Shown piece by piece: positions 37,000 to 46,441 of a stretch of DNA of 64,000 nucleotides. A model generated the notes under the pieces. It was not told the origin of the DNA. It was given only the letters and a program-made list of their open reading frames with translations, and did no database searches. The stretch lies in NCBI RefSeq assembly GCF_000512695.2, contig NZ_AZRW02000005.1:1-64000 (forward strand). Direction: 5' to 3'. Position numbers and translations under genes: made by a program. Every line of letters starts with the position of its first letter. Positions within the stretch are counted from its first letter, which is position 1. Source of the stretch: Pseudomonas sp. QTF5. GTDB lineage: Bacteria > Pseudomonadota > Gammaproteobacteria > Pseudomonadales > Pseudomonadaceae.

Positions 37000-37632
37000 T
37001 CAAGGCACACCATTACAGGCGTGTTCCATGAACCCCGGCCGTAGCGCCAGTCGTTGGCAATAGGCGTCGACGGCGAGGTAGTCCGGGCGCTCCATCGGTG
37101 TCATGCGCCAGCGGTTGACCGACAACCCGATGAGAATATCGGCCAGTGTGAAGTGTGGTCCGGCAACATACGCATCGGTTGTCGCGAGTTGCTGTTCGAG
37201 GATGCCCATTTTCGCGTTCCAGCCGCGAACGCCATCAGCAATCCGCTGCGAGTCCTGGAAGTTCGGCGATTGCCGGACCAGCGCAAAAAATGCGTAGCCC
37301 CATGACGGGTTGAGTTCGGTGGCTTGCCAGTCCATCCACTGCTCTACGCGAGCGCGGGCTGCCGGTTCAATGGGCAACAGGTCAGTGTTTTGGTGTTTGC
37401 CGGCCAGGTACCGGCAAATGGTATTCGACTCCCACAGCACGCCGGCTTCATCGATGAGGACCGGCACTTGTGCATTGGGGTTGAGCTGGAGAAATTCCGG
37501 GCTCTGGGTCGATGCGAAGCCGCTGCCCCAGTCTTCGCGTTCGTATGAAACCCCCAGTTCGTCGCAGGTCCACAGGACTTTTCTGACGTTGATTGACGAG
37601 GCCCGACCCAAAATCTTCAGCGTATGTCCCAT
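37000..37632 (-). CDS. Glutathione S-transferase
   Basis: 210 aa, thioredoxin-like N-domain (ILGRASSINVRKVLWTCDEL, NPNAQVPVLIDEAGVLWESNTICRYLA split around the cis-Pro and the Glu-Ser glutathione site) and helical C-domain (FTLADILIGLSVNRW). It resembles the plasmid/bacterial GST group with a Ser at the active site. No operon partner is evident. Confidence 0.87.
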   Translation of the reverse strand: MGHTLKILGRASSINVRKVLWTCDELGVSYEREDWGSGFASTQSPEFLQLNPNAQVPVLIDEAGVLWESNTICRYLAGKHQNTDLLPIEPAARARVEQWMDWQATELNPSWGYAFFALVRQSPNFQDSQRIADGVRGWNAKMGILEQQLATTDAYVAGPHFTLADILIGLSVNRWRMTPMERPDYLAVDAYCQRLALRPGFMEHACNGVP

Positions 37633-37699
37633 TGAGCTTCTCCGTTTGCTGTTCCAGGTATCGGGAATCTAGCACGCGGAGCATGGGAATGGTCGCGCG

Positions 37700-38731
37700 T
37701 CAGGTGCTCTCGCGCACCTTCAATTCAAACCCCATATCCTGCACCGGTTTGGTCACTGAATTGCCGGCCAGCAAGGTCAGCATCAGCTCCGCAGAGCGAC
37801 GGCCAATGGCCTCGCGTGGGGTGCTGATGCTGCTTAGGCGCGGGACCATGTGAGCCGAGGCCGGCAGGTCGTTGAAGCCGAGGATCGCCACCTGTTCGGG
37901 GATCTTGATGCCACAGCGCAGGGCTTCGAGCAGTGCGCCCTGGGCCAGGTCGTCGTTGCCGAAGAAGATCGCATCGACATCGGGATGGCTGGCGAGCAGT
38001 TGCAGGAACAGTTCACCACCCAACCCCACGGAGGAGGCGCGCGGGGTCAGCACTTCCAGGGCTGGATCATACAAATTGGCCTTTTGCAGCGCGCGACGGA
38101 AACCTTCGCCACGTAGCAGTGTGCGTTGATCCAGCTGCGCGCCGATGTAGGCCAGGCGTCTGCGACCGCGGGAGAGCAAATGCTCAGCCGCGGTTTCGCC
38201 GGCAGCGACTTGAGAAAAACCGACGCAATTGAGCCCGGCTGCACTGTCCAGTTCCATCATGTAGACGCTGGGAATGTTGCTGGCCTCGATCATTCGCCGC
38301 GAACTTTCGGTGCGGTCGAAACCGGTCAGCAACAAGCCGCGAGGCTGATAAGCCATGTAATTGCGCAGCAGGTTTTCTTCTTCATCGCGCGAGTAATGGA
38401 AGTTGCCGATCAGGACTTCGAAGCCCTTTGGTCGCAAAACCTGATGAATGGCTTCCAGCGTGTCGATGAACAGCAGGTTGGACAGCGATGGCACCAAAAC
38501 CACCACGGAATGGCTCTGGGCCGAGGCCAGGGCACGGGCTGCGGGGTTAACCACGTAGTTCAGGTCGAGGGCGGCCTTCTGGACTTTTTCCACCAGTTCG
38601 GTGGCCACCGTGCTCACGCCGCGCAGGGCGCGGGACGCGGTAATCGGGCTGACACCGGCCAGGCGCGCGACTTCGTTGAGGGTAGGGCGGCCAGTGGTGC
38701 GAGTATTTTTATCGTTTTTAGGGGTAATCAT
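37700..38731 (-). CDS. gntR: Gluconate repressor GntR (LacI family)
   Basis: 343 aa. LacI-type HTH at residues ~18-40 (TLNEVARLAGVSPITASRAL) and a sugar-binding domain from ~70. The start at MITPKNDK was preferred to one 15 bases earlier. In P. aeruginosa the orthologue represses gntP and gntR itself and is released by gluconate. Divergent from gntK, with two operator cores in the gap. Confidence 0.93.
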   Translation of the reverse strand: MITPKNDKNTRTTGRPTLNEVARLAGVSPITASRALRGVSTVATELVEKVQKAALDLNYVVNPAARALASAQSHSVVVLVPSLSNLLFIDTLEAIHQVLRPKGFEVLIGNFHYSRDEEENLLRNYMAYQPRGLLLTGFDRTESSRRMIEASNIPSVYMMELDSAAGLNCVGFSQVAAGETAAEHLLSRGRRRLAYIGAQLDQRTLLRGEGFRRALQKANLYDPALEVLTPRASSVGLGGELFLQLLASHPDVDAIFFGNDDLAQGALLEALRCGIKIPEQVAILGFNDLPASAHMVPRLSSISTPREAIGRRSAELMLTLLAGNSVTKPVQDMGFELKVREST

Positions 38732-38760
38732 CGGACGGCTTGCCAAACAAAATTCAAGGC

Positions 38761-38774
38761 ACTAAGGTAGCGCT
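38761..38774. promoter_or_regulatory. GntR operator 1
   Basis: ACTAAGGTAGCGCT is an exact match to AC-N-AAG-N-TAGCGCT described for Pseudomonas GntR. It is 29 bases upstream of the gntR start, suited to autoregulation. Confidence 0.82.
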
Positions 38775-38911
38775 GTCTCGAGGCGGCTGCAAATGCATGA
38801 GCGGGGTTTGCCTGATCCTCGCTTTTTGGCATCGAGAACGAACATGCTGCAACCCACAAAAATGACAAGAAGGCGTCGGCAACTTCTGCTTTTGCACTGG
38901 AGTCTTACGTA

Positions 38912-38925
38912 GCAAAGGTAGCGCT
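38912..38925. promoter_or_regulatory. GntR operator 2
   Basis: GCAAAGGTAGCGCT, one mismatch from the consensus, followed by the same GTCT as operator 1; 21 bases before the gntK start. Confidence 0.78.
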
Positions 38926-38946
38926 GTCTGCGCGCTGAGGTGTTAC

Positions 38947-39480
38947 ATGAATCATCCCATCACCGCCCTGGTCATCATGGGCGTTGCCGGTTGCGGCAAG
39001 ACGTGCGTCAGCCAGTCCCTGTGCCAGCTTAGCGGCGCGACCGCCATCGAAGGCGACACTTTCCACCCTGCGGCCAATATCGAAAAGATGAGCGCGGGTA
39101 TCCCCCTGAACGATGAAGACCGTGCCGGCTGGCTCGACAGCTTGTGCGATGAACTGCGCCGCATTGATGCCAAGGGCGAACGCCCAGTGCTGACTTGCTC
39201 GGCCCTCAAACACAGTTACCGCGAACGCTTGCGCAGTGCCTTGCCGGGCCTGGGCTTCGTTTTCCTTGAGCTGACCCCCGAAGTCGCCGCCGATCGTGTG
39301 TCTCATCGGCCGGGCCACTTCATGCCGTCGACCTTGATCGACAGCCAGTTCGCCACACTTGAATCGCCTGTTGGTGAGCCCCTGACCCTGGCTCTGGATG
39401 CGTCCAGCCATAGCGTCGATGAATTGGCGAAGCAGGCACATGCCTGGTGGCTCGATCATGGCTTGAAACTCGCCAGTTGA
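38947..39480 (+). CDS. gntK: Gluconokinase
   Basis: Phosphorylates gluconate to 6-phosphogluconate, feeding Edd. 177 aa, with P-loop GVAGCGKT at residues ~14-21, EGDTFHP, and LTCSALKHSYRERLR. It lies between gntR and gntP as in other pseudomonads. Confidence 0.94.
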   Translation: MNHPITALVIMGVAGCGKTCVSQSLCQLSGATAIEGDTFHPAANIEKMSAGIPLNDEDRAGWLDSLCDELRRIDAKGERPVLTCSALKHSYRERLRSALPGLGFVFLELTPEVAADRVSHRPGHFMPSTLIDSQFATLESPVGEPLTLALDASSHSVDELAKQAHAWWLDHGLKLAS

Positions 39481-39489
39481 GTTTTACTC

Positions 39490-39503
39490 CAAGAGATAGC
39501 GCT
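39490..39503. promoter_or_regulatory. GntR operator 3
   Basis: CAAGAGATAGCGCT followed by GTC. The TAGCGCTGTC core is shared with operators 1 and 2, but the left half is degenerate. It lies in the 81-bp gntK-gntP gap and suggests a separate gntP promoter. Confidence 0.68.
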
Positions 39504-39561
39504 GTCCTGACGGCTTCTGATTAACCGCTTTAATAACAACAACAACCAGGAGACACCCCTA

Positions 39562-40914
39562 ATGTTTGGCATGTCCCACGAGACGTTTCTGCTGCTAGAT
39601 GCAGTGGTCACGGTGATCGGGCTTATCGTCCTGATTACCAAGTTCAAGTTTCACCCGTTCATTGCCCTGATCATCGCCGCTGCCTTTCTCGGGCTGACTT
39701 CCGGCATGCCGATCGGCACCATCATCAAGGCGTTCCAGGACGGCTTCGGTGGGGTGCTCGGTTTTGTCGGGATCATTCTGGCGCTGGGCACCATGCTCGG
39801 CAAAATGATGGCCGAGTCGGGCGGGGCGGACCAGATCGCCCAGACCCTGATTCGAGCCTTCGGCAAGGACAAGGTGCAGTGGGCCATGATGTTCGCGGCC
39901 TTCCTCGTCGGCATCCCGCTGTTCTTCGAAATCGGCTTCGTGCTGCTGATCCCGCTGGTGTTCATCGTCGCCCGTCGCACCGGCGTGTCAATCATCAAGA
40001 TCGGTATCCCGCTGCTGGCCGGTCTGTCCGCCGTGCACGGTCTGGTTCCGCCGCACCCGGGTCCGTTGCTGGCCATCGGCGTGTTCGGTGCCGACATCGG
40101 TAAAACTATCCTTTACGGCCTGATCGTTGCGCTGCCGACGGCCATTATTGCCGGCCCGATCTTCGGTACGTTCATTGCCAAGCACATTCCTGGTCATCCG
40201 AATCAGGAACTGGTGGATCAACTGGTGCGCGATGAGGATGCAGGCGATCTGCCTAGCTTCGGCATCACCCTGATCACTGTGCTGTCGCCAGTGTTCCTCA
40301 TGCTGCTCAAGACCTTTGCCGATGTGGCGCTGCCGGACGGCAACTTCTTCCGCACCTTTATGGACCTGATCGGTCACCCGATCTCGGCGCTCCTGCTGGC
40401 ATTGCTGCTGTCGCTGTACACCTTCGGCTACAAGCAGGGCATCGGTTCGCAACAGATGCTCAAATGGCTGGACGCGAGCCTTGCGCCGACCGCCGCGATC
40501 ATCCTGATCATCGGGGCCGGTGGCGGCTTCAAGCAGATGCTGGTGACCAGCGGTGTGGGTAATGTCATCGGCAACATGGCGGTGGAAGCGCAGATCTCGC
40601 CAATCCTTCTGGCCTGGCTGGTGGCGGCGGTGATTCGTATCGCGACCGGTTCAGCGACCGTAGCGACCATTACTGGCGCTGGCATTGTGGTGCCGGTGGT
40701 AGGGATGATTCCGGGTGTGAACCGTGAGCTGCTGGTGCTGGCCACCGGTGCCGGTTCGCTGATCCTGTCCCACGTCAACGACGCAGGGTTCTGGTTGGTG
40801 AAGCAGTACTTCAACATGACCGTGGCGGAAACCTTCAAGACCTGGACCGCGATGGAAACCATCCTGTCCGTGGTGGGCCTGGGCTTTATCCTGCTGTTGT
40901 CGTTGTTCGTCTGA
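39562..40914 (+). CDS. gntP: Gluconate:H+ symporter GntP
   Basis: 450 aa integral membrane protein with ~12 hydrophobic spans. GntP-family elements: GFGGVLGFVGIILALGTMLG, GIPLFFEIGFVLLIPLVF and HPGPLLAIGVFGADIG. It imports gluconate formed by periplasmic glucose oxidation. ACCAGGAGAC precedes the ATG; a terminator follows. Confidence 0.95.
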   Translation: MFGMSHETFLLLDAVVTVIGLIVLITKFKFHPFIALIIAAAFLGLTSGMPIGTIIKAFQDGFGGVLGFVGIILALGTMLGKMMAESGGADQIAQTLIRAFGKDKVQWAMMFAAFLVGIPLFFEIGFVLLIPLVFIVARRTGVSIIKIGIPLLAGLSAVHGLVPPHPGPLLAIGVFGADIGKTILYGLIVALPTAIIAGPIFGTFIAKHIPGHPNQELVDQLVRDEDAGDLPSFGITLITVLSPVFLMLLKTFADVALPDGNFFRTFMDLIGHPISALLLALLLSLYTFGYKQGIGSQQMLKWLDASLAPTAAIILIIGAGGGFKQMLVTSGVGNVIGNMAVEAQISPILLAWLVAAVIRIATGSATVATITGAGIVVPVVGMIPGVNRELLVLATGAGSLILSHVNDAGFWLVKQYFNMTVAETFKTWTAMETILSVVGLGFILLLSLFV

Positions 40915-40930
40915 CACGATCGGCAAACAC

Positions 40931-40958
40931 AAAAAAACCGCAGCAATGCGGTTTTTTT
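40931..40958 (+). terminator. Rho-independent terminator after gntP
   Basis: AAAAAAACCGCA..TGCGGTTTTTTT hairpin with a 4-base loop, symmetrical and so possibly active in both directions. Confidence 0.92.
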
Positions 40959-40994
40959 GTGGGTGAGATCTAACCCAATGTCGAGCAAGCTTTT

Positions 40995-41234
40995 TGTGGC
41001 GAGGGAGCTTGCTCCCGCTCGGCTGCGCAGCAGTCGTAAATCCGTCCACCTGTTCTATCTGAAAAAACACGGTGATTGGTTTTGGGGCCGCTTCGCGACC
41101 CAGCGGGAGCAAGCTCTTATAGAACAAAATTTATCTCATTGATTTTAAAGATAAATTTATTTGCCGATTTATCGGCATGTTCTCTGCGCGACAGCGCAGC
41201 CTCATCGCAGGCTGGGCGGACTCCCTCGCCACAG
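40995..41234. repeat. Family C palindromic repeat split by an insert
   Basis: The left arm TGTGGCGAGGGAGCTTGCTC is intact. The right arm GGGAGCAAGCTC stops at 41116 and resumes as CTCCCTCGCCACA at 41221. The three bases CTC occur on both sides of the 104-base interruption. The remainder of the gntP-alaC gap holds only the terminator and this repeat. Confidence 0.85.
41117..41220. other. 104-bp structured insert within a REPIN arm
   Basis: The left part is A/T-rich. AGAACA (41121-41126) pairs with TGTTCT (41178-41183), enclosing two perfect hairpins: AAATTTATCT/AGATAAATTT and TGCCGAT/ATCGGCA. Downstream are CTGCGC-gaca-GCGCAG (41184-41199) and GCCT..AGGC. It has no ORF of note. It resembles a small non-autonomous mobile element or an RNA; identity unknown. 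Confidence 0.6.
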
Positions 41235-41261
41235 ATGTTTGTTCCCACCGGGTTTTGTGTG

Positions 41262-42479
41262 TCAGGCGTTGGTTTTGGTGACTAGCCCATCCGCCCGGAA
41301 CATCCCGCGAATCCCCCGCACGGCCTGACGAATCCGGTCCTGGTTTTCGATCAGGGCGAAGCGCACGTGATCATCTCCATACTCGCCAAATCCCACACCC
41401 GGCGAGACACAGACCTTGGCCTCGGCCAGCAGTTTTTTGGCGAATTCCAGCGAACCCAAGTGTGCATAAGCCTCGGGAATCTTGGCCCAGACATACATCG
41501 ACGCTTTCGGGTTTTCGACCATCCAGCCCAGTTCATGCAGACCTTTGACCAGCACGTTGCGCCGCTGCCGATACTGATCGGCAATGTCTTTGACGCACTG
41601 CTGATCGCCTTCCAGCGCTGCGATGGCCGCGACTTGTAGCGGGGTAAAGGTGCCGTAGTCGTGGTAGCTCTTGATCCGCGCCAGGGCGTTGACCAGCTCC
41701 GGGTTGCCGACCATGAAACCGATGCGCCAGCCGGCCATGTTGTAGCTCTTGGACAGGGTGAAAAACTCCACCGCAATGTCCTTGGCGCCGGGCACTTGCA
41801 TGATCGACGGGGCTTTCCAGCCGTCATAGACGATGTCGGCGTAGGCCAGGTCGTGCACCACCAAAACATCGTACTGCTTGGCGAGGGCGATCACCCGCTC
41901 GAAGAAATCCAGCTCCACGCACTGGGCGGTGGGGTTGGACGGGAAGCCGAGGATCATCATCTTCGGTTTCGGGATCGAGCCGCGAATCGCCCGTTCCAGT
42001 TCGGCGAAGAAATCAACGCCAGGAATCAGCGGCACCGACCGCACCTGGGCGCCGGCAATCACCGCACCGTAGATGTGAATCGGGTAGCTCGGGTTCGGCA
42101 CCAGCACAGTGTCGCCCTGGTCGAGGGTGGCCAGCATCAAATGCGCCAGACCTTCCTTGGAGCCGATGGTGACGATGGCTTCGGTTTCCGGGTCGATGTC
42201 GACCGCGTAGCGATCCTTGTACCAATTGGAAATCGCCCGGCGCAGGCGCGGAATCCCTTTGGACGTGGAATAGCCATGAGTGTCTTCGCGCTGGGCGACA
42301 GTGACGAGTTTTTCGACAATGTGCGGCGGCGTGGCGCCGTCGGGGTTGCCCATGCTCAAGTCGATGATGTCTTCGCCACGACGACGGGCGGCCATCTTCA
42401 GCTCGGCAGTGATGTTGAAAACGTAAGGGGGGAGTCGATCTATGCGCGCAAAGCGGCGCGGCGAACCTTGTTCGGCCAT
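41262..42479 (-). CDS. alaC: Alanine/valine-pyruvate-type aminotransferase
   Basis: 405 aa class I/II PLP aminotransferase, closest in pattern to E. coli AlaC. Motifs: [44 protein letters not shown], and the cofactor Lys in [14 protein letters not shown]. The start [10 protein letters not shown] removes a 154-residue upstream extension that overlaps the divergent gene. Likely makes alanine from pyruvate and glutamate. Confidence 0.88.
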   Translation of the reverse strand: MAEQGSPRRFARIDRLPPYVFNITAELKMAARRRGEDIIDLSMGNPDGATPPHIVEKLVTVAQREDTHGYSTSKGIPRLRRAISNWYKDRYAVDIDPETEAIVTIGSKEGLAHLMLATLDQGDTVLVPNPSYPIHIYGAVIAGAQVRSVPLIPGVDFFAELERAIRGSIPKPKMMILGFPSNPTAQCVELDFFERVIALAKQYDVLVVHDLAYADIVYDGWKAPSIMQVPGAKDIAVEFFTLSKSYNMAGWRIGFMVGNPELVNALARIKSYHDYGTFTPLQVAAIAALEGDQQCVKDIADQYRQRRNVLVKGLHELGWMVENPKASMYVWAKIPEAYAHLGSLEFAKKLLAEAKVCVSPGVGFGEYGDDHVRFALIENQDRIRQAVRGIRGMFRADGLVTKTNA

Positions 42480-42617
42480 TGTTGCCTCGGATAACGTAAG
42501 CGCCCGGAACCGTCCGAGCGACGCTGGCCACTGCGGTGGCCTGTGGCGGAATGTAAGGGCAGTCGTGGCAAACTGTCTAGCCTGCGCATCAATAATTTTT
42601 TCCCAAGGATATGGTCG

Positions 42618-43280
42618 ATGGAATTTACCAGTGGCTTCTTGTTGAGCCTTTCGCTGTGCCTGGACATCGGCGTGGCCAATATCGCGATGATCACGCTGGC
42701 GATGCAGCGCGGCTATTTTCAAGGCTTTGCGCTGGGGTTGGGGACGTGTGTCGGCGACCTGATTTACGCGGTACTGGCATTGGCCGGCATGACCGTATTG
42801 CTGCAGTACGAAACCGTGCGCTGGGTGTTGTGGATTGGCGGGTCGACGTTGCTGGTGTATTTCGCGGCGAAGATGATTTATTCGGCGATTCACCATGAAG
42901 CGCTGTTGGCGCAGACCGCTGAAGTCGGTCACAACTCCCATCGCAAGGAGTTTTTTCGCGGAATTTTTCTCGCCATGTCATCGCCCAGTGCCATTCTCTG
43001 GTTCGCCGCGGTGGGCGGCTCGCTGATCGCCCGCTCCGGCGGCGGTGACGCGCTCAGCTCGGCGCTGTTTCTCGGCGGCTTCCTGTGCGCCGGAGTGCTC
43101 TGGTGTGTCGGTCTGTGCTTCGCAGCGAGCCACGGAGGAAAATTGCTCGGCGACAAACTGCTGCGTTATTCCTACATGGCATCGGCAGCGATCTTCTGCT
43201 ATTTCGCGGTCTACGTGATCCTATCGGGTTACAACGAGTTTATCGGTCCGGGTGTCGTCGAACAGTTGCATGCACTGTAA
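42618..43280 (+). CDS. LysE-family translocator
   Basis: 220 aa with about six membrane spans. The LysE/RhtB pattern is visible: long first span [30 protein letters not shown] and [19 protein letters not shown] precedes the ATG; an out-of-frame ATG lies 7 bases upstream. Probably an amino-acid or small-metabolite exporter; substrate unknown. Divergent from alaC. Confidence 0.85.
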   Translation: MEFTSGFLLSLSLCLDIGVANIAMITLAMQRGYFQGFALGLGTCVGDLIYAVLALAGMTVLLQYETVRWVLWIGGSTLLVYFAAKMIYSAIHHEALLAQTAEVGHNSHRKEFFRGIFLAMSSPSAILWFAAVGGSLIARSGGGDALSSALFLGGFLCAGVLWCVGLCFAASHGGKLLGDKLLRYSYMASAAIFCYFAVYVILSGYNEFIGPGVVEQLHAL

Positions 43281-43346
43281 TTGGGCGAATCGGATTTGGC
43301 TTCTATACTCCCAGCCGAACCCACTTTTTGTACAAGGAGTTGAGCC

Positions 43347-43832
43347 ATGGATGAGCAATCAGGCGTCGAAACGGCCGAGCCACGCTTCGAAAACGGGCAC
43401 TTCATGCTCATAGCGGGGCTTGGTGGACGATTTACTGCGGATACGACCAAAGCGATCCCCGACCTATGGGAGAAATTCATTCCTGAGATTGGCAAAATTC
43501 CCGGTCAGAAAAGCGAAGTAACCTACGGCATCTGCTGCAATCCGGATGGCAAGGGTGGTTTCGAATACATCGCCGGTGTCGAAATCAGCAAGCTCGACGA
43601 CCTGCCCGAGAAGTACCGCTGGATCGAAGTTCAGCCTCAGAAGTATGCAGTCTTCGAACACAAGGGCTCGCTGGATGCCTTGCCCCAGACCTTTCAATAC
43701 ATCTGGAAAACCTGGCTGCCGAAGTCCGGTCATGAAGCGGCGGACGCTCCGGAGTTCGAACGCTACAGCGACGATTTCAACCCGAAGCTCAATACCGGCG
43801 TGCTGGAAATCTGGCTGCCGCTCAAGGCGTAA
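43347..43832 (+). CDS. GyrI-like / AraC-type effector-binding domain protein
   Basis: 161-aa stand-alone SOUL/GyrI-like small-molecule binding domain: YGICCNPDGKGGFEYIAGVEI, the PEKYRWIEVQPQKYAVFEHKG segment (with the typical Y-x-V-FxHxG), and a C-terminal EIWLPL strand. No DNA-binding domain is attached. ACAAGGAGTTG precedes the ATG. Role unclear. Confidence 0.82.
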   Translation: MDEQSGVETAEPRFENGHFMLIAGLGGRFTADTTKAIPDLWEKFIPEIGKIPGQKSEVTYGICCNPDGKGGFEYIAGVEISKLDDLPEKYRWIEVQPQKYAVFEHKGSLDALPQTFQYIWKTWLPKSGHEAADAPEFERYSDDFNPKLNTGVLEIWLPLKA

Positions 43833-43930
43833 TGGCCTGGATCGAGAGGCGGGTCGGTGATTCGCCTCTCGATGTCGGGTTGTTGCTGATTTATGATCCC
43901 CAACCTTTCCCACGCCGATTCCGAGCTGCC

Positions 43931-44419
43931 ATGAACACCGTCATCCGCCACGTCAATCCCGCTGACCTGGACCGCTGCTACGCCATCGAAACCGTTGCCT
44001 ACGAAGGCGATGAGGCTGCCACCCGCGAGAAGATCGCCACCCGCATCGCCACTTGGCCCGAGGGCTTCATCGTCGCGGAAGTGGATGGGGTTGTAGCCGG
44101 TTTCATCAATTCCGGTGCGGCATTTGAGGTGGAGATGTCGGACGAGGCGTTCAAGGAGCTGATCGGCCATGACCCGGCCGGCCCGCATGTGGTGATCATG
44201 TCGGTGGTGGTGCACCCGGACTATCAAGGGCAGGGCCTGGCGAAACGCTTGATGGGTGAGTTCATCCAGCGCATGCGTGCCCTGAACAAGGCGAGTATCC
44301 ATCTGATGTGCAAAGAGCGGCACATTGCGCTCTATGCCGGGTTTGGTTTTGCCTACATCAAGCCTTCGGCGTCGGACCATGGCGGGATGGCGTGGCATGA
44401 GATGGTGTTGACGCTGTAA
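43931..44419 (+). CDS. GNAT-family N-acetyltransferase
   Basis: 162 aa. MSVVVHPDYQGQGLAKRLMGEFI is the acetyl-CoA binding motif (Q-x-x-G-x-A), and LYAGFGFAYI ends the fold, similar to aralkylamine/serotonin N-acetyltransferase-like proteins. I chose MNTVIRHV; the longer frame reaching into the previous stop lacks a ribosome site. Substrate unknown. Confidence 0.82.
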   Translation: MNTVIRHVNPADLDRCYAIETVAYEGDEAATREKIATRIATWPEGFIVAEVDGVVAGFINSGAAFEVEMSDEAFKELIGHDPAGPHVVIMSVVVHPDYQGQGLAKRLMGEFIQRMRALNKASIHLMCKERHIALYAGFGFAYIKPSASDHGGMAWHEMVLTL

Positions 44420-44441
44420 CCCGCCGATAGTGGAGATCCAG

Positions 44442-44546
44442 TGTGGGAGCGGCGGTGCGACGATTCGACTTGCTCGCGAAGAGGGAGTGTCAGTCAACAT
44501 CGATGTTGCCTGACACACCGCATTCGCGAGCAAGCCCGCTCCCACA
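44442..44546. repeat. REPIN, family A, left arm expanded
   Basis: Left unit reads TGTGGGAGCGG, then about 16 extra bases (CGGTGCGACGATTCGA), then CTTGCTCGCGAA; right unit is canonical. The spacer contains GTGTCAG..CTGACAC. Confidence 0.85.
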
Positions 44547-44568
44547 GGGCCGGTGTTGATCACAAACC

Positions 44569-46401
44569 TTAATCGATTCCCACAAACCCTCCGGTCTGGT
44601 GCTGCCACAACCGCGCATACAAGCCGCCATGGGCCAGCAGTTCGGCGTGGCTGCCGGTTTCGGCGATCTTGCCGTTTTCCAGCACCACCAAGCGGTCCAT
44701 CCGCGCGATGGTCGAGAGGCGGTGGGCGATGGCGATCACGGTCTTGCCCTGCATCAGGGTTTCGAGGCTTTCCTGAATCGCCGCTTCGACTTCCGAGTCC
44801 AGTGCCGAGGTGGCTTCGTCCATGATCAGGATCGGCGCGTCCTTAAGCAGCACCCGGGCGATGGCAATGCGCTGACGCTGACCACCGGAGAGCTTCACTC
44901 CGCGTTCACCGACGTGAGCATCGAAACCGGTGCGGCCTTCAGAGTCCGACAGTAACGGGATGAATTCGTCGGCGCGAGCCTTGTGCACCGCTTCCCAGAG
45001 TTCGGCATCGGTGGCGTCGGGTTTGCCATACAGCAAGTTGTCGCGGATAGAGCGGTGCAGCAACGAGGTGTCCTGGGTGATCATGCCGATGCGTTCACGC
45101 AGGCTTTCCTGGCCGACTTCGGCGATGTTCTGGCCGTCAATAAGGATCCGCCCGCCCTGCACGTCATAGAGGCGCAGCAGCAGATTGACCAACGTCGATT
45201 TGCCAGCACCGGAAGGGCCGATCAGACCGATTTTCTCGCCGGGTTTAATCGCCAGGTTGAGGTCGCCGATGATCCCGCTCTTCTTGCCGTAGTGGAAATC
45301 GACGTGCTCGAAACGCACCTCGCCACGCGCCACATTCAAAGGCTTGGCCTGCTCACGGTCGGTGATGCTGACCGGCTGGGAAATGGTCTGCAAACCGTCC
45401 TGAACCATGCCGATGTTTTCGAAAATGCCAGTGACCACCCACATGATCCAGCCAGACATGTTGACGATGCGGATCACCAGGCCAGTGGCGAGGGCTATGG
45501 CGCCCACCGTGATCAGCGATTGCGTCCACAGCCACAGCGCGAGGCCGGTGGTGCTGACGATCAACAGGCCGTTCATGCTGGTGATGGCCACGTCCATGCT
45601 GGTGACCACACGGCCGGCAAGTTGGGCTTTTTCGGTTTGCTCCTTGATCGCTTCTCGGGCGTATTGCTGCTCGAAGTTGGTGTGGGCGAACAGCTTCAGG
45701 GTGGTGATGTTGGTGTAGCCATCGACGATCCGCCCCATGAGTTTGGAGCGCGCATCGGACGACACCACCGAGCGTTCCTTGACCCGTGGCACGAAGTAGT
45801 AGAGGGCGCCGATGAAGGCGGCAATCCAGGTCAGCAGCGGGATCATCAGGCGCCAGTCGGCTTCGGCGAACAGCACCAATGAACTGATCGCGTAGATCAG
45901 CACGTGCCATAGCGCGTCCACCGCTTGCACAGCCGAATCGCGCAACGAGTTGCCGGTCTGCATGATGCGTTGGGCGATGCGCCCGGCGAAGTCGTTCTGG
46001 AAGAAATTGAGGCTCTGTTTGAGCACGTAACTGTGGTTTTGCCAGCGGATCAGGCTGGTCAGGCTGGGGCTCAACGTCTGGTGCACCAGCAAGTCATGCA
46101 GGCCAACAAATATGGGGCGCAGGACCAGCGCAACCACCGCCATCCAGGCCAGTTCGATGCCGTGTTCCTTGAAGAAATTGACGTTGGGCGTGCCTTGGGC
46201 GAGGTCGATGATGCGGCTCAGGTAGCTGAACAGCGCCACTTCGATCAGCGCGCCGAACAGGCCGACGATCAGCAGGACGGCGAAACTCGGCCAGACCTGC
46301 TTCAGGTAGTAGGTGTAGAAGGGGAGAACCCGATCCGGCGGAGCCGCCGTCGGTGCATCGCGGAAAATGTCGATGAGTTTTTCAAAACGGCGATAAAGCA
46401 T
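44569..46401 (-). CDS. ABC exporter, fused permease and ATPase
   Basis: 610 aa half-transporter of the MsbA/MDR type: six membrane spans within residues ~30-325, then ATPase with Walker A IGPSGAGKSTL, signature LSGGQRQRIAIARVL and Walker B ILIMDEATSALD. GGAGAACTG precedes the ATG at MLYRRFEKL; a longer frame is unlikely. Works as a dimer exporting a lipid, peptide or drug; substrate unknown. 93 bases downstream of ppiA on the same strand. Confidence 0.9.
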   Translation of the reverse strand: MLYRRFEKLIDIFRDAPTAAPPDRVLPFYTYYLKQVWPSFAVLLIVGLFGALIEVALFSYLSRIIDLAQGTPNVNFFKEHGIELAWMAVVALVLRPIFVGLHDLLVHQTLSPSLTSLIRWQNHSYVLKQSLNFFQNDFAGRIAQRIMQTGNSLRDSAVQAVDALWHVLIYAISSLVLFAEADWRLMIPLLTWIAAFIGALYYFVPRVKERSVVSSDARSKLMGRIVDGYTNITTLKLFAHTNFEQQYAREAIKEQTEKAQLAGRVVTSMDVAITSMNGLLIVSTTGLALWLWTQSLITVGAIALATGLVIRIVNMSGWIMWVVTGIFENIGMVQDGLQTISQPVSITDREQAKPLNVARGEVRFEHVDFHYGKKSGIIGDLNLAIKPGEKIGLIGPSGAGKSTLVNLLLRLYDVQGGRILIDGQNIAEVGQESLRERIGMITQDTSLLHRSIRDNLLYGKPDATDAELWEAVHKARADEFIPLLSDSEGRTGFDAHVGERGVKLSGGQRQRIAIARVLLKDAPILIMDEATSALDSEVEAAIQESLETLMQGKTVIAIAHRLSTIARMDRLVVLENGKIAETGSHAELLAHGGLYARLWQHQTGGFVGID

Positions 46402-46441
46402 CAGTTCTCCGCCCGCGCACGGGCTCTCCTTTAAACGATAT

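Noticed and set aside
40957..41142. 61-aa frame in the gntP-alaC gap
   Set aside because: It is made of repeat sequence (family C arm) and ends in the structured insert.
42480..42941. N-terminal extension of the AlaC-type enzyme
   Set aside because: It overlaps the divergent LysE-type gene and adds no domain; the family starts near [10 protein letters not shown].
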